This document shows positions 1-8,249 of a stretch of DNA of 48,503 bases, one piece after another. This DNA comes from an uncultured Chthonomonas sp. (GTDB taxonomy: Bacteria; Armatimonadota; Chthonomonadetes; Chthonomonadales; CAJBBX01): positions 1 to 48,503 of the forward strand of contig CAISJD010000081.1 of assembly GCA_903885605.1 (NCBI GenBank). Reading direction: 5' to 3'. The notes beneath the pieces were generated by a model that saw only the letters and a list, made by a program, of their open reading frames with translations, did not search any database and was not told the origin of the DNA. The translations under genes were made by a program, and so were the position numbers. Position 1 is the first letter of the stretch, and each line of letters opens with the position of its first letter.

Positions 1-34
1 GCGCGGACGAGGTATGGGGCTGCGGCGCGGTCAT
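1..34 (-). CDS. Possible 5' end of a gene leaving the window to the left
   Basis: On the minus strand an ATG at 34-32 opens a frame (MTAPQPHTSSA) that runs off the window edge. A GGAG sits at 44-41, six bases before the ATG, and a TATCAT hexamer (56-51) could serve as a -10 element. This would make the gene divergent from the small membrane-protein gene at 113. Only 11 codons are visible, so no family can be named. The start is inferred from the ribosome-binding site alone. Confidence 0.3.
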   Translation of the reverse strand, partial: MTAPQPHTSSA

Positions 35-112
35 GGTTTGCTCCGGCTAGATGATAGCACCGCCGGGGCGGGGTCGGGACGGCGGCGGGGCGACGTTGGG
101 TAACCTGACTCC

Positions 113-403
113 ATGGAACTCACAGATACGAGCGGCCGCGCCGCCGCGGCGCTCCGGGCCGGAGTGGCGGTCACGGCGATGCTGCTGGCGTGCGGCCTGG
201 CGCTGGGCTCATGGCGCCACGCCACGACGCTGCTGTACGCGGGCCTGCTCAGCGCGATCATCACCCCGGTTGTCCGGCTTGCCGTGGCGGCCCACGCCGA
301 GGGGCGCGCCGGCAACCGGGCTTCCGTGGCCGCGGCGGCGCTCACCGCCGTCGCGCTGGCGGCCGCGGTGGCCACGGCGCTGGCGCCCCGCCTGTGGCGC
401 TGA
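113..403 (+). CDS. Small DUF1634-like integral membrane protein
   Basis: This 96-residue protein has three hydrophobic stretches, at about residues 11-31, 38-58 and 70-92. The middle one carries LLYAGLLSAIITPVVRL, which resembles the GLL-x-LI-x-TPV-x-R core of DUF1634 membrane proteins. That core is followed by a short polar loop and a last helix, as in the family. The function of DUF1634 is unknown; members often sit beside permeases. The ATG at 113 is the first start in the frame and no strong Shine-Dalgarno is seen. The next gene (mfd) begins 87 bases downstream. The family assignment is by motif resemblance only. Confidence 0.6.
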   Translation: MELTDTSGRAAAALRAGVAVTAMLLACGLALGSWRHATTLLYAGLLSAIITPVVRLAVAAHAEGRAGNRASVAAAALTAVALAAAVATALAPRLWR

Positions 404-424
404 GACGGCCGGACCAGGGTGCGG

Positions 425-430
425 TATACT
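425..430 (+). promoter_or_regulatory. Candidate -10 box upstream of mfd
   Basis: TATACT at 425-430 is a good sigma70 -10 hexamer, 60 bases before the chosen mfd start. No convincing -35 hexamer lies 16-18 bases upstream, so this is a weak call. Confidence 0.3.
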
Positions 431-490
431 TCCGCCGCTCCGGGAACGCGGCCGACCGATGAAACGCCGCCCTCCGGTGCGCCACCCCCT

Positions 491-3400
491 ATGACGCTGC
501 CAGAACTGCCCCGGCGCATCGACGCCCTCGCGTGCCTTGACGACATCCTCGGAGCCCTCCGCACGCCCGGATCGCCCTGCCAGGTCGACGGCATCGCAGG
601 CGTCTCCAAGGCGCTCCTCACCGCGCGCGTCCACCAGCGCACCGGCGCGCGCATCCTCGTCCTCACCTCCGGCGACGAGCAGATGCAGCGCATGGCCGAT
701 GACCTGCGCAACTTCGGCGTGCCCGAGGAACAGCTCTTCATCCTGCCTGCCTCCGAGGGGCGCTGGCAATCCCGCGATGCCACCGACTGGCGCCAGGTCG
801 GCGAGCGCGTCGCCGGCCTGGTCGCCCTGGGCCGCCCCGAGCCCTGCATCGTCGTCGCCACCGCCGAGGGCGCCAGCCAGCGCGTGGGCGCGCCGGCCGA
901 CATCCTGAGCCGCGCGCTGGACCTCAAGCAGGGCGACCGCATCGAGATGGACGCCGCCCTGGGCCGCCTGGCCGCGCTGGGCTACGAGATCGAGACCACC
1001 GTCACGCGGCCGGGCCAGTTCGCCCGGCGCGGCGGCATCCTGGACATCTACCCCATCACGGCGTCGGCGCCCATTCGACTGGACTTCTTTGGAGACGAAG
1101 TAGAGCGCATTCGCGTTTTCGACGCGGGCACGCAGCGCTCCCTGCGCGAGGTCGAGCGGGTGACCGTCTACCCGGCGCGGGAGTTCCGCCTCACCAGCGA
1201 GGGCATCAACCGAGCCCTGCCCAGCCTCCAGGCCATGCTGAAAGCCCGCGAAGCCGAGCTCCGTAAGCTCAGCCTGCGCGAGGCCGCCGACCGCGTGGCC
1301 GAGAGCGTGGGCGACGACCTGACGCGGCTGGAGAGCGGGGTCTGGTTCGACGGCATCGAGGAGTACATCGAGTTCCTGACGCCGATCACCTCCGACGCGT
1401 TCGGCTTCGCGGCCGGATCACCCGAGGGCGCGCCGCCGGCGGTCCTGGTGGTCGACGAGCCCGACCAGGTGCAGATTCACTGGGAACACCACAGCCGCGA
1501 GCTCTCGTCGTCCCGCGATCGGCGGCGCGAGCGCGGCGAACTGCTCTTCGGCGCAGATCCCGAGGACCGCTTCGCGCCCGCGCTGGAGCGCGCCGCCCGC
1601 GAGCTGCCGACGCTGGTCCTCAGCGCCATCCCGAGGGTCCACGAGGGCTTCGAGCAATCGGCCCGATGGCCGGTGACCGCGGTGCCCATCGAGGGCTACC
1701 GCTCGCGGCTCGACGTCTTCGCCGCCGAGATCCGAAACTGGATCGCCAACCAGGGCCTCTGCGTCCTGGTGAGCAGCCAGCCGCACCGGGTGCGGGAGAT
1801 TTGCGGCGAGCTGGGCCTGCCCGTTGCGGGAGATGGGGGGACGGGGTCCCCTGCCGCCGTGAGCGCCTCCTCGCCGTCGGCAGACCCAGACACAGAGGCC
1901 CGAGCCACCAGGGGCGTGCCGCCTGCACCCCTTCAGGTGGGGCTGGTAGTCACCGAGGGCAAGCTCCGGCAGGGGCTCAAGTTCGCCGAGATCGGGCTCT
2001 TCCTCGCCACCGATGCCGAGCTCTTCGGCGCTTCGCGGCCCGTGGCGGCCCGGAAGCGATCCACCGGCGGCGTGCCCATCTCCACGCTCCTGGACCTGCG
2101 GCCCGGCGACTACGTGGTGCATGTGAACCACGGCATCGGCGTCTACCGGGGCCTGGTCAAGCGCATCTCCGAGGGCGCCGAGAAGGACTTCCTCCACATC
2201 CAGTACGCGGGTGTGGACCGGCTCTTCGTGCCCGCCGACCAGATCGACCGCGTCCAGCGCTACATCGGCACCGAGGGCGCGGCTCCTACCGTCAACCGCA
2301 TCGGCGGCGTGGAGTGGCAGCGGACCACGCGCAAGGCCCGTGAGCAGGCCAAGCTCATGGCCAAGGAGCTTATCGACCTCTACGCCGCGCGGCAAGCCGC
2401 CGAGAGGCCGCCCTACGGCGAGGACAGCCTCTGGCAGGCGGAGATGGAAGAGGCCTTCCCGTACGACGAGACGCCGAGCCAGCTCCGTGCCATCAATGAT
2501 GTGAAGGCCGACATGGACCTGATGCGCCCCGCCGACCGCCTCATCTGCGGCGACGTGGGCTTCGGCAAGACCGAAGTGGCCATCCGCGCGGCGTTCAAGG
2601 TCGTCGAGTCCGGCCGGCAGGTCGCGGTCCTCTGCCCCACCACGGTGCTGGCGGCGCAGCACCACAGCACCTTCTCCGAGCGGCTGGCGGCCTACCCCAT
2701 CGAGGTGGAGCTGATGAGCCGCTTCCGCACGCGCCAGCAGCAGAAGGAGACCATCGAACGCGTCCGCACCGGGGTCACGGACATCCTCATCGGCACGCAC
2801 CGCCTCCTCTCCAAGGACGTGCACTTCAACAAGCTCGGCATGGTCATCGTCGATGAGGAGCAGCGCTTCGGCGTGGCGCAGAAGGAGCAGCTAAAGCTCC
2901 TGCGCAAGACGGTGGACGTCGTCACGCTGACCGCCACGCCCATCCCGCGGACGCTCTCCATGGCGCTCTCCGGCCTGCGCGACATGAGCGTCATCGAAGA
3001 CCCGCCCATGGGCCGGGTGCCGATCATCACCTACGTCCGCGAATTCGAGGACGACGTGGTGCGCGACGCGGTGCTCCGCGAGATCCAGCGCGGCGGCCAG
3101 GTCTACATCGTCCACAACCGCGTCGAGTCGATCGACCACCTGGCCCAGCGCATCCAGCGCCTGCTGCCGGACGCGCGCATCCGCGTGGGGCACGGCCAGA
3201 TGTCGGAAGACGACCTCGAGCGGATCATGTTCGATTTCTACCACCACGAGTTCGACATCCTGGTCTGCACCACGATCATCGAGAACGGGCTTGACATCTC
3301 AAACGCGAACACGATTATCGTCGACCACGCCGACCACCTGGGCCTGGCGCAGCTCTACCAGCTCCGGGGACGCGTGGGTCGGTCCAACCGCCAGGCCTAC

Positions 3401-4099
3401 GCCTACCTGCTGGTGCGCGCCCACAAGAAGCTGAGCGAGGAGGCCCAGGCCCGCCTGCAGGCCATCCGCGAGTTCACCGCGCTGGGGTCTGGCTTCCAGA
3501 TCGCCATGCGCGACCTGGAGATCCGTGGCGCAGGCAACCTGCTGGGCGCGCAGCAGTCCGGCGCCGTCTGCGCCGTGGGCTTCGACCTCTACTGCGAGTT
3601 GCTGGCCCAGGCCGTCTCCGAAGCGAGGGGCGAAGAGATCGTCGATGAGACGCTGCCGCCGGCCGACCTCCCGGTGACGGCGCACATCCCGCGGACGTAT
3701 ATCCCCGGCGAGGCGGATCGCATCTTCTTCTACAAGCGTATGGCGTCGGTGCGCGGCAACTCCGACGTGGACTTGCTGCTGGAGGAGCTGGAGGACCGGT
3801 TCGGGTCGCCGCCGGAATCGGTCTGGAACGCCCTCAACGTCCTGCGGCTCCGGCTCCGGGCCAAGAAGATCGGCCTCTCCGGCCTGCGCGGCGAGAAGAA
3901 CCAGGTGACGGTGCGCTTCGGCCCCACGGTCCACCTCACCGCCAAGGCCATCCGCTCCCTGACCCATATGTTCCCCACGCACCGGTTCCTGGCCGACTCT
4001 ATGGTGCTGGGGCTCTCCGGAAAGCCCGTCCTGGGCGACATCGAGGAGATGATCGACGTGCTCGAGCACGCCCTGGCGCCGCGGCGGCCGGGCATGTAG
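491..4099 (+). CDS. mfd: Transcription-repair coupling factor Mfd
   Basis: Mfd is a DNA translocase that removes RNA polymerase stalled at lesions and recruits UvrA for nucleotide excision repair. The 1202-residue length is normal for the family. Visible parts, in order: an N-terminal UvrB-like region with PGQFARRGGILDIYP; the RNA-polymerase-interacting CarD-like domain beginning at DLRPGDYVVHVNHGIG (about residue 533); SF2 helicase motifs GFGKTE (690-695), DEEQRFG (788-794), TATPIPRTL and QLRGRVGRS; and the C-terminal TRCF domain. The frame is open further upstream to a GTG at 419, but the ATG at 491 is where homologues usually begin and the upstream residues look non-conserved. A Ser/Pro/Ala-rich linker at about 446-481 precedes the CarD-like domain and is longer than usual. 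Confidence 0.97.
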   Translation: MTLPELPRRIDALACLDDILGALRTPGSPCQVDGIAGVSKALLTARVHQRTGARILVLTSGDEQMQRMADDLRNFGVPEEQLFILPASEGRWQSRDATDWRQVGERVAGLVALGRPEPCIVVATAEGASQRVGAPADILSRALDLKQGDRIEMDAALGRLAALGYEIETTVTRPGQFARRGGILDIYPITASAPIRLDFFGDEVERIRVFDAGTQRSLREVERVTVYPAREFRLTSEGINRALPSLQAMLKAREAELRKLSLREAADRVAESVGDDLTRLESGVWFDGIEEYIEFLTPITSDAFGFAAGSPEGAPPAVLVVDEPDQVQIHWEHHSRELSSSRDRRRERGELLFGADPEDRFAPALERAARELPTLVLSAIPRVHEGFEQSARWPVTAVPIEGYRSRLDVFAAEIRNWIANQGLCVLVSSQPHRVREICGELGLPVAGDGGTGSPAAVSASSPSADPDTEARATRGVPPAPLQVGLVVTEGKLRQGLKFAEIGLFLATDAELFGASRPVAARKRSTGGVPISTLLDLRPGDYVVHVNHGIGVYRGLVKRISEGAEKDFLHIQYAGVDRLFVPADQIDRVQRYIGTEGAAPTVNRIGGVEWQRTTRKAREQAKLMAKELIDLYAARQAAERPPYGEDSLWQAEMEEAFPYDETPSQLRAINDVKADMDLMRPADRLICGDVGFGKTEVAIRAAFKVVESGRQVAVLCPTTVLAAQHHSTFSERLAAYPIEVELMSRFRTRQQQKETIERVRTGVTDILIGTHRLLSKDVHFNKLGMVIVDEEQRFGVAQKEQLKLLRKTVDVVTLTATPIPRTLSMALSGLRDMSVIEDPPMGRVPIITYVREFEDDVVRDAVLREIQRGGQVYIVHNRVESIDHLAQRIQRLLPDARIRVGHGQMSEDDLERIMFDFYHHEFDILVCTTIIENGLDISNANTIIVDHADHLGLAQLYQLRGRVGRSNRQAYAYLLVRAHKKLSEEAQARLQAIREFTALGSGFQIAMRDLEIRGAGNLLGAQQSGAVCAVGFDLYCELLAQAVSEARGEEIVDETLPPADLPVTAHIPRTYIPGEADRIFFYKRMASVRGNSDVDLLLEELEDRFGSPPESVWNALNVLRLRLRAKKIGLSGLRGEKNQVTVRFGPTVHLTAKAIRSLTHMFPTHRFLADSMVLGLSGKPVLGDIEEMIDVLEHALAPRRPGM

Positions 4100-4190
4100 G
4101 AGCGCCTGACCGCTTCATGGTGCAGAATATAGGCGACACGGTCGGCTCGGCCCTTTGGCCGCCGGCCCGCCCGCTGGAGTTACATGATCA

Positions 4191-5207
4191 ATGGCGAAAC
4201 TGACGTTGGACCCACGCGACACGAGCACGGACACGCAGGAACTGCTGGGCATGTACCGCCTCATGGTTCGCGTGCGGCGTTTCGAGGAGTCGCTCTACCG
4301 GCGCTACCGCGAGGGCAAGATCGGCGGATACCTCCATCGGTATGACGGCGAGGAGGCCCTGGTGGCCGGAGTGGTGCCGCTTCTGCGGCGCGACGACTAC
4401 ATCCTCTGCACCTACCGCGACCACGGCCACGCGATCTCCTGCGGCGTGCCCATGCGCGAGGTGATGGCCGAGCTCTACGGCCGCGTGGGCGGATGCGCCG
4501 CGGGCAAGGGCGGATCCATGCACCTCATCGGCCCGGAATACGGCTTCCTGGGCGGCGACGGCATCGTGGGCGGGCCCGTGCCGGTGGCGCTGGGCGTCGG
4601 CTATGCCATCAAGATGCGCGGCGGCGACCAGGTCTGCGCCTGCTACTTCGGCGACGGGGCCATCAACCAGGGCGGCGTGCATGAGTCGATGAACATGGCC
4701 GCGCTCTACGGCGTGCCCGTCCTCTTCATCCTGGAGAACAACGGCTACGCCATGGGCACCGCCGTGGAGCGCTCCACGCGCCAGCCCGACATGGTGGCCA
4801 AGGCCGCGGCCCACGGCATCGCCGGCGAGCAGATCGACGCCATGGATGCGCAGGTCGTGCGCGAGGCGGCGTCGCGCATCATCGGCAGCATGCGCACCAC
4901 CCACGAGCCCTATTTCCTCGAGGCCCGCTGCTACCGCTACGTGGGCCACGGCGTGGCCGACAACGCCCAGCAGCAACGCTTCTACCGCGAAGAAGACGAG
5001 ATCGAGCAGTGGAAGCGGCGAGATCCGCTCCTCTCGACGCGCGCCAGGCTCGTGGAGCTGGGCGCCCTGGGCGAGGCCGACGAGAAGGCCCTGGAGGCGG
5101 AGGTGGAGGCCGAGATCGCCGAGGCCGTGGCCTTCGCCGAGCAGAGCCCCGAGCCGCCGCTGGACAGCCTCTACGAGAACGTCTTCACCGAAAGCATGGG
5201 GGTTTAG
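4191..5207 (+). CDS. pdhA: Pyruvate/2-oxo acid dehydrogenase E1 component, alpha subunit
   Basis: This is the thiamine-diphosphate-binding alpha subunit of the E1 decarboxylase. It decarboxylates pyruvate (or a related 2-oxo acid or acetoin) and passes the acyl unit to the lipoyl arm of E2. The thiamine diphosphate motif is clear: GDGAINQ at 154-160 through ENNGY ending with Asn183-Asn184. The start region MYRLMVRVRRFEESLYRRY is typical of the family, as is the 338-aa length. A GGAG at 4176-4179 lies 11 bases before the ATG. The beta subunit starts four bases after the stop, so the two are co-translated. The close AcoA-like and PdhA-like subfamilies cannot be separated by eye. No E3 (dihydrolipoamide dehydrogenase) gene is in the window. 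Confidence 0.93.
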   Translation: MAKLTLDPRDTSTDTQELLGMYRLMVRVRRFEESLYRRYREGKIGGYLHRYDGEEALVAGVVPLLRRDDYILCTYRDHGHAISCGVPMREVMAELYGRVGGCAAGKGGSMHLIGPEYGFLGGDGIVGGPVPVALGVGYAIKMRGGDQVCACYFGDGAINQGGVHESMNMAALYGVPVLFILENNGYAMGTAVERSTRQPDMVAKAAAHGIAGEQIDAMDAQVVREAASRIIGSMRTTHEPYFLEARCYRYVGHGVADNAQQQRFYREEDEIEQWKRRDPLLSTRARLVELGALGEADEKALEAEVEAEIAEAVAFAEQSPEPPLDSLYENVFTESMGV

Positions 5208-5211
5208 AGCC

Positions 5212-6189
5212 ATGGCGCTCATGAGATACGCCGAGGCCCTGCGCCTCGCCATGGCCGAGGAGATGGAGCGCGATCCATCGGTCTTCATCTGCGGCGAAGA
5301 GGTGGGCCAGTACCAGGGCACGTTCCGCGTCACCGAGGGGCTCATGCAGCGGTTCGGCCGCGACCGGGTCGTCGATACGCCCATCAGCGAGATAGGCATC
5401 GCGGGCATGGCCACCGGCGCCGCCATGGCCGGCCTGAGGCCCATCGCCGAGTTCATGACCTGGTCATTCGCCCTCTCGGCCATGGACCAGATCGTCAACC
5501 ACGCGGCCAAGATCACCTACATGTCCGGCGGGCGCATCCAGTGCCCGGTCGTCTTCCGAGGCCCCGCGGGCACCGGCAACCAGCTCTCGGCGCAGCACTC
5601 GCAGAGCCTGGAGGCCTGGTTCATGCATGTGCCCGGCCTCAAGGTCGCCATGCCGGCCACCGCCGCCGACGCTAAGGGGCTCCTCAAGTACGCCATCCGC
5701 GATCCCAACCCGGTCATCTTCATGGAGCACGCGGGCCTCTACTCCCAGCGCGGCGAAGTGCCCGAGGACCCGGACTTCGTGATCCCCTTCGGCCAGGCCG
5801 CCATCGTCCGAGAGGGCACGGATGTCACGCTGGTGGCTTACTCGCACATGGTGTCGACCTGCCTCAAGGCCGCCGTCTCGCTGCATGACATGGGCATCTC
5901 CGCCGAGGTCATTGACCTTCGGACGCTGACGCCGCTCGACATGGACACCGTGCTCGCCTCCGTGGCCAAGACGCACCGCGCCGTGGTGACGCAGGAGGAG
6001 TGGCTCAACGTGGGAGCCGCCGCCGAGATCGCTGCCCGCATCGGCGAGATGGGCTTCGACGACCTGGACGCTCCCGTGCTGCGCGTGGGCGGCGCCGACG
6101 TGCCGATGCCCTACGCCAAGAAGCTGGAGAGCGCGGCCATACCCAACGAGCAGGACGTCATTGCGGCGGCCCTGCGCGTGACGGACTGA
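5212..6189 (+). CDS. pdhB: Pyruvate/2-oxo acid dehydrogenase E1 component, beta subunit
   Basis: The beta subunit pairs with E1 alpha to complete the thiamine diphosphate site. The 325-residue protein starts MALMRYAEALRLAMAEEM and carries the family blocks DPSVFICGEEVGQYQGTF, VVDTPISEIGIAGMATGAAM, RGPAGTGNQLSAQHSQS and the C-terminal transketolase-like part with VIDLRTLTPLDMDTV. The C-terminal PMPYAKKLE is typical of E1 beta proteins. The frame is open well upstream (to about 4846) but that part overlaps E1 alpha and is antisense-like noise. The ATG at 5212 directly follows the E1 alpha stop and begins where homologues begin. Confidence 0.93.
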   Translation: MALMRYAEALRLAMAEEMERDPSVFICGEEVGQYQGTFRVTEGLMQRFGRDRVVDTPISEIGIAGMATGAAMAGLRPIAEFMTWSFALSAMDQIVNHAAKITYMSGGRIQCPVVFRGPAGTGNQLSAQHSQSLEAWFMHVPGLKVAMPATAADAKGLLKYAIRDPNPVIFMEHAGLYSQRGEVPEDPDFVIPFGQAAIVREGTDVTLVAYSHMVSTCLKAAVSLHDMGISAEVIDLRTLTPLDMDTVLASVAKTHRAVVTQEEWLNVGAAAEIAARIGEMGFDDLDAPVLRVGGADVPMPYAKKLESAAIPNEQDVIAAALRVTD

Positions 6190-6200
6190 CGGAGGGCGCC

Positions 6201-7442
6201 ATGTTCGAGATACGCATGCCCAAGATGGGCGACGGAATGACGGAAGGCACCCTGCGCCGCTGGCTGAAGCAGGTGGGCGACGCGGTCAAGGTCGAGGAGC
6301 CCATCGCCGAGATCCAGACCGACAAGGCCGACGTGGAGATGCCCGCCGAGGATGCCGGCTACATCGTGCAGATCGTGGCCGCCGAGGGCGAGACCGTGGC
6401 CGTGGGCGCGGTGATCGCCTACCTTGGCGCCACCGCCGATGAGAAGCCCGTTGCATCTGCCGCCGCGCAGCCCGCCGCCCGGGCCGCCGCTCCGGCCGGC
6501 ACGGCACGCGCAACCGCCCCCACAGCATCCGCGCCGACTGCGCAGGCCGCGGGCGGGCGCGTCAAGTCCTCCCCGCTGGCGCGCAAGAAGGCCGGCGAGC
6601 TGGGCGTCGACATCAGCGCCGTCACCGGCACCGGCGGCGGCGTGGGTCGCGTGGTCGCCCGTGATGTCGAGGCCGCTGCCGCGGCGCGCACGGCGGCTCC
6701 GGTGGCGGCTCCGTCGGCTCCGGCTCGGCAGCCCTCCCGCGCCGGCGAACTGCCGCCCGGCCGCGACGAGTCGCTCAGCCGCATGCGGAAGGCCATCGCC
6801 AGGCGCACCACCGAGAGCAAGCAGACCATCCCGCACTTCTACCTCGTCATGCCCATCGACATGGACGCGGCGCTGGACCTGCTCGTGAGCCTCAACGCCC
6901 AGTGGCAGGGCGAGAAGATCACGGTGAACGACCTGGTCATCAAGGCCTGCGTCATGGCGCTGGTCCGGCATCCCGGCGTCAACTGCGCCGTGGTGGACGA
7001 CGACACGGTGCGCTTCTTCGATTCGATCAATGTCGGCATCGCCGTGGGCACCGACGACGGCCTGCGCATCCCCATCCTCCTGGACCTCGGGCGCAAGACC
7101 CTGCGTGAGATTTCGCAGGCCGCCCGAGCCATGGCCGGCAAGACCCGCAACGGCGAGCTGACCCCGCAGGATATGTCCTCCGGCACCTTCACCGTCAGCA
7201 ACCTGGGCATGTTCGGCATCGAGGAGTTCTCGGCCATCATCAGCCCGCCGCAGTCGGCCATCCTGGCCGTGGGTGCGGCGGCGCCTGAGGTGACCGTGGG
7301 TGCGGACGGCGCCTTCGTGGCCCGGCGTCGCATGCGGGTGACCCTCTCCTGTGACCACCGAACCGTAGACGGCGTCCTCGGGGCCCGGTTCCTGCAGGAG
7401 ATCAAGGGCATGCTGGAGAGCCCGCTGAACCTGTTGGCGTAG
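6201..7442 (+). CDS. pdhC: Dihydrolipoamide acyltransferase (E2) of the 2-oxo acid dehydrogenase complex
   Basis: E2 accepts the acyl group from E1 on a lipoyl lysine and transfers it to CoA. The 413-residue protein has one lipoyl domain (1-80) with the modification site QTDKA at Lys42. An Ala/Pro-rich flexible linker follows, then a peripheral subunit-binding domain (about 115-155, SSPLARKKAGELGVD...GTGGGVGRVVARDV). The catalytic domain runs from about 190 to the end, with the HRTVDG active-site motif at His386-Asp390. A strong GGAGG at 6191-6195 lies five bases before the ATG and fixes the start. A single lipoyl domain is usual for this size. Substrate (pyruvate or acetoin-like) is not decided by the sequence. 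Confidence 0.94.
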   Translation: MFEIRMPKMGDGMTEGTLRRWLKQVGDAVKVEEPIAEIQTDKADVEMPAEDAGYIVQIVAAEGETVAVGAVIAYLGATADEKPVASAAAQPAARAAAPAGTARATAPTASAPTAQAAGGRVKSSPLARKKAGELGVDISAVTGTGGGVGRVVARDVEAAAAARTAAPVAAPSAPARQPSRAGELPPGRDESLSRMRKAIARRTTESKQTIPHFYLVMPIDMDAALDLLVSLNAQWQGEKITVNDLVIKACVMALVRHPGVNCAVVDDDTVRFFDSINVGIAVGTDDGLRIPILLDLGRKTLREISQAARAMAGKTRNGELTPQDMSSGTFTVSNLGMFGIEEFSAIISPPQSAILAVGAAAPEVTVGADGAFVARRRMRVTLSCDHRTVDGVLGARFLQEIKGMLESPLNLLA

Positions 7443-7443
7443 C

Positions 7444-8214
7444 ATGGAGCCCGTGACCCGCGCCCAGATGGCCTCCGACCTGGCCAGGATGGGCGTTCGC
7501 CGCGGTGGGATGTTGCTCGTGCATAGCTCCCTCAAGGCCACGGGCGCGGCCGACGCCGAGGCGATCATCGCCGCCCTGCTCGACGCATTGGGGCCGGAGG
7601 GGACGCTCCTCCTTCCGGCCCTCACCTACCTGCAGGATCCGCCCTGGGTGCATGACACGCGGAACACGCCGGTCTGCATCGGCTGGGTTCCGGAGTACTT
7701 CCGCCGTCGGCCGGGCACGGTGCGGAGCCTCCACCCCACGCACTCGGTCTGCGCCGCCGGCGCCCGCGCCGAGGAGATCACCGGCGACCACCGCCTCGAC
7801 ACCACGCCCTGCGGACCCAACTCGCCCTTCACCCGGAACCTGCGCGAGGGCGGGCAGATCCTCATGCTCGGCTGCGGACTGGCGCCCAACACCAGCATGC
7901 ACGCCATCGAAGAGATCGCCGGCGCGCCGTACGCGCTGGGCAAGCCCGCCGAGTACACCCTCACGGACGCGTCGGGCCGCACCTTCCGCAAGGTCTACAC
8001 GCCCCACGGCTTCGGCGCGACGCTGCAGCAGTACCCCCGCGTGAGGGGCGTGCTGCGAGAGCCGGACCTCCGTTCGGGCATGGTGGGCCGCGCCGGGGCG
8101 CACCTGATGGACGCCGCCGCGCTGCTGGCCGCCGTGACGCAGGCCATGCGCTCCGACCCATACCACTTCGTGGACCCGCCGCCGCCTGAAACCGACGGAG
8201 CGGCGAACCGGTAG
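7444..8214 (+). CDS. AAC(3)-family aminoglycoside/antibiotic N-acetyltransferase-like protein
   Basis: The protein is related to aminoglycoside 3-N-acetyltransferases (antibiotic_NAT family, including YokD), which move an acetyl group from acetyl-CoA to an amine. Family blocks are LLVHSSLKATG (His27), LHPTHSVCAAG, PFTRNLREGGQILMLGCGLAPNTSMHAIEE and the closing REPDLRSGMVGRAGAHLMDA. Its length of 256 residues is normal. The start codon lies one base after the E2 stop, so it is translated with the dehydrogenase genes. That placement makes a housekeeping acyl transfer at least as likely as antibiotic resistance. The true substrate is unknown, as for most chromosomal members of this family. Confidence 0.85.
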   Translation: MEPVTRAQMASDLARMGVRRGGMLLVHSSLKATGAADAEAIIAALLDALGPEGTLLLPALTYLQDPPWVHDTRNTPVCIGWVPEYFRRRPGTVRSLHPTHSVCAAGARAEEITGDHRLDTTPCGPNSPFTRNLREGGQILMLGCGLAPNTSMHAIEEIAGAPYALGKPAEYTLTDASGRTFRKVYTPHGFGATLQQYPRVRGVLREPDLRSGMVGRAGAHLMDAAALLAAVTQAMRSDPYHFVDPPPPETDGAANR

Positions 8215-8249
8215 TCGGTGCATCCCCGGCCGTCATCTGGAGACAGGAT

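Noticed and set aside
1418-2824. A 468-codon minus-strand frame
   Set aside because: Antisense to mfd over its conserved helicase motifs; no recognisable protein features.
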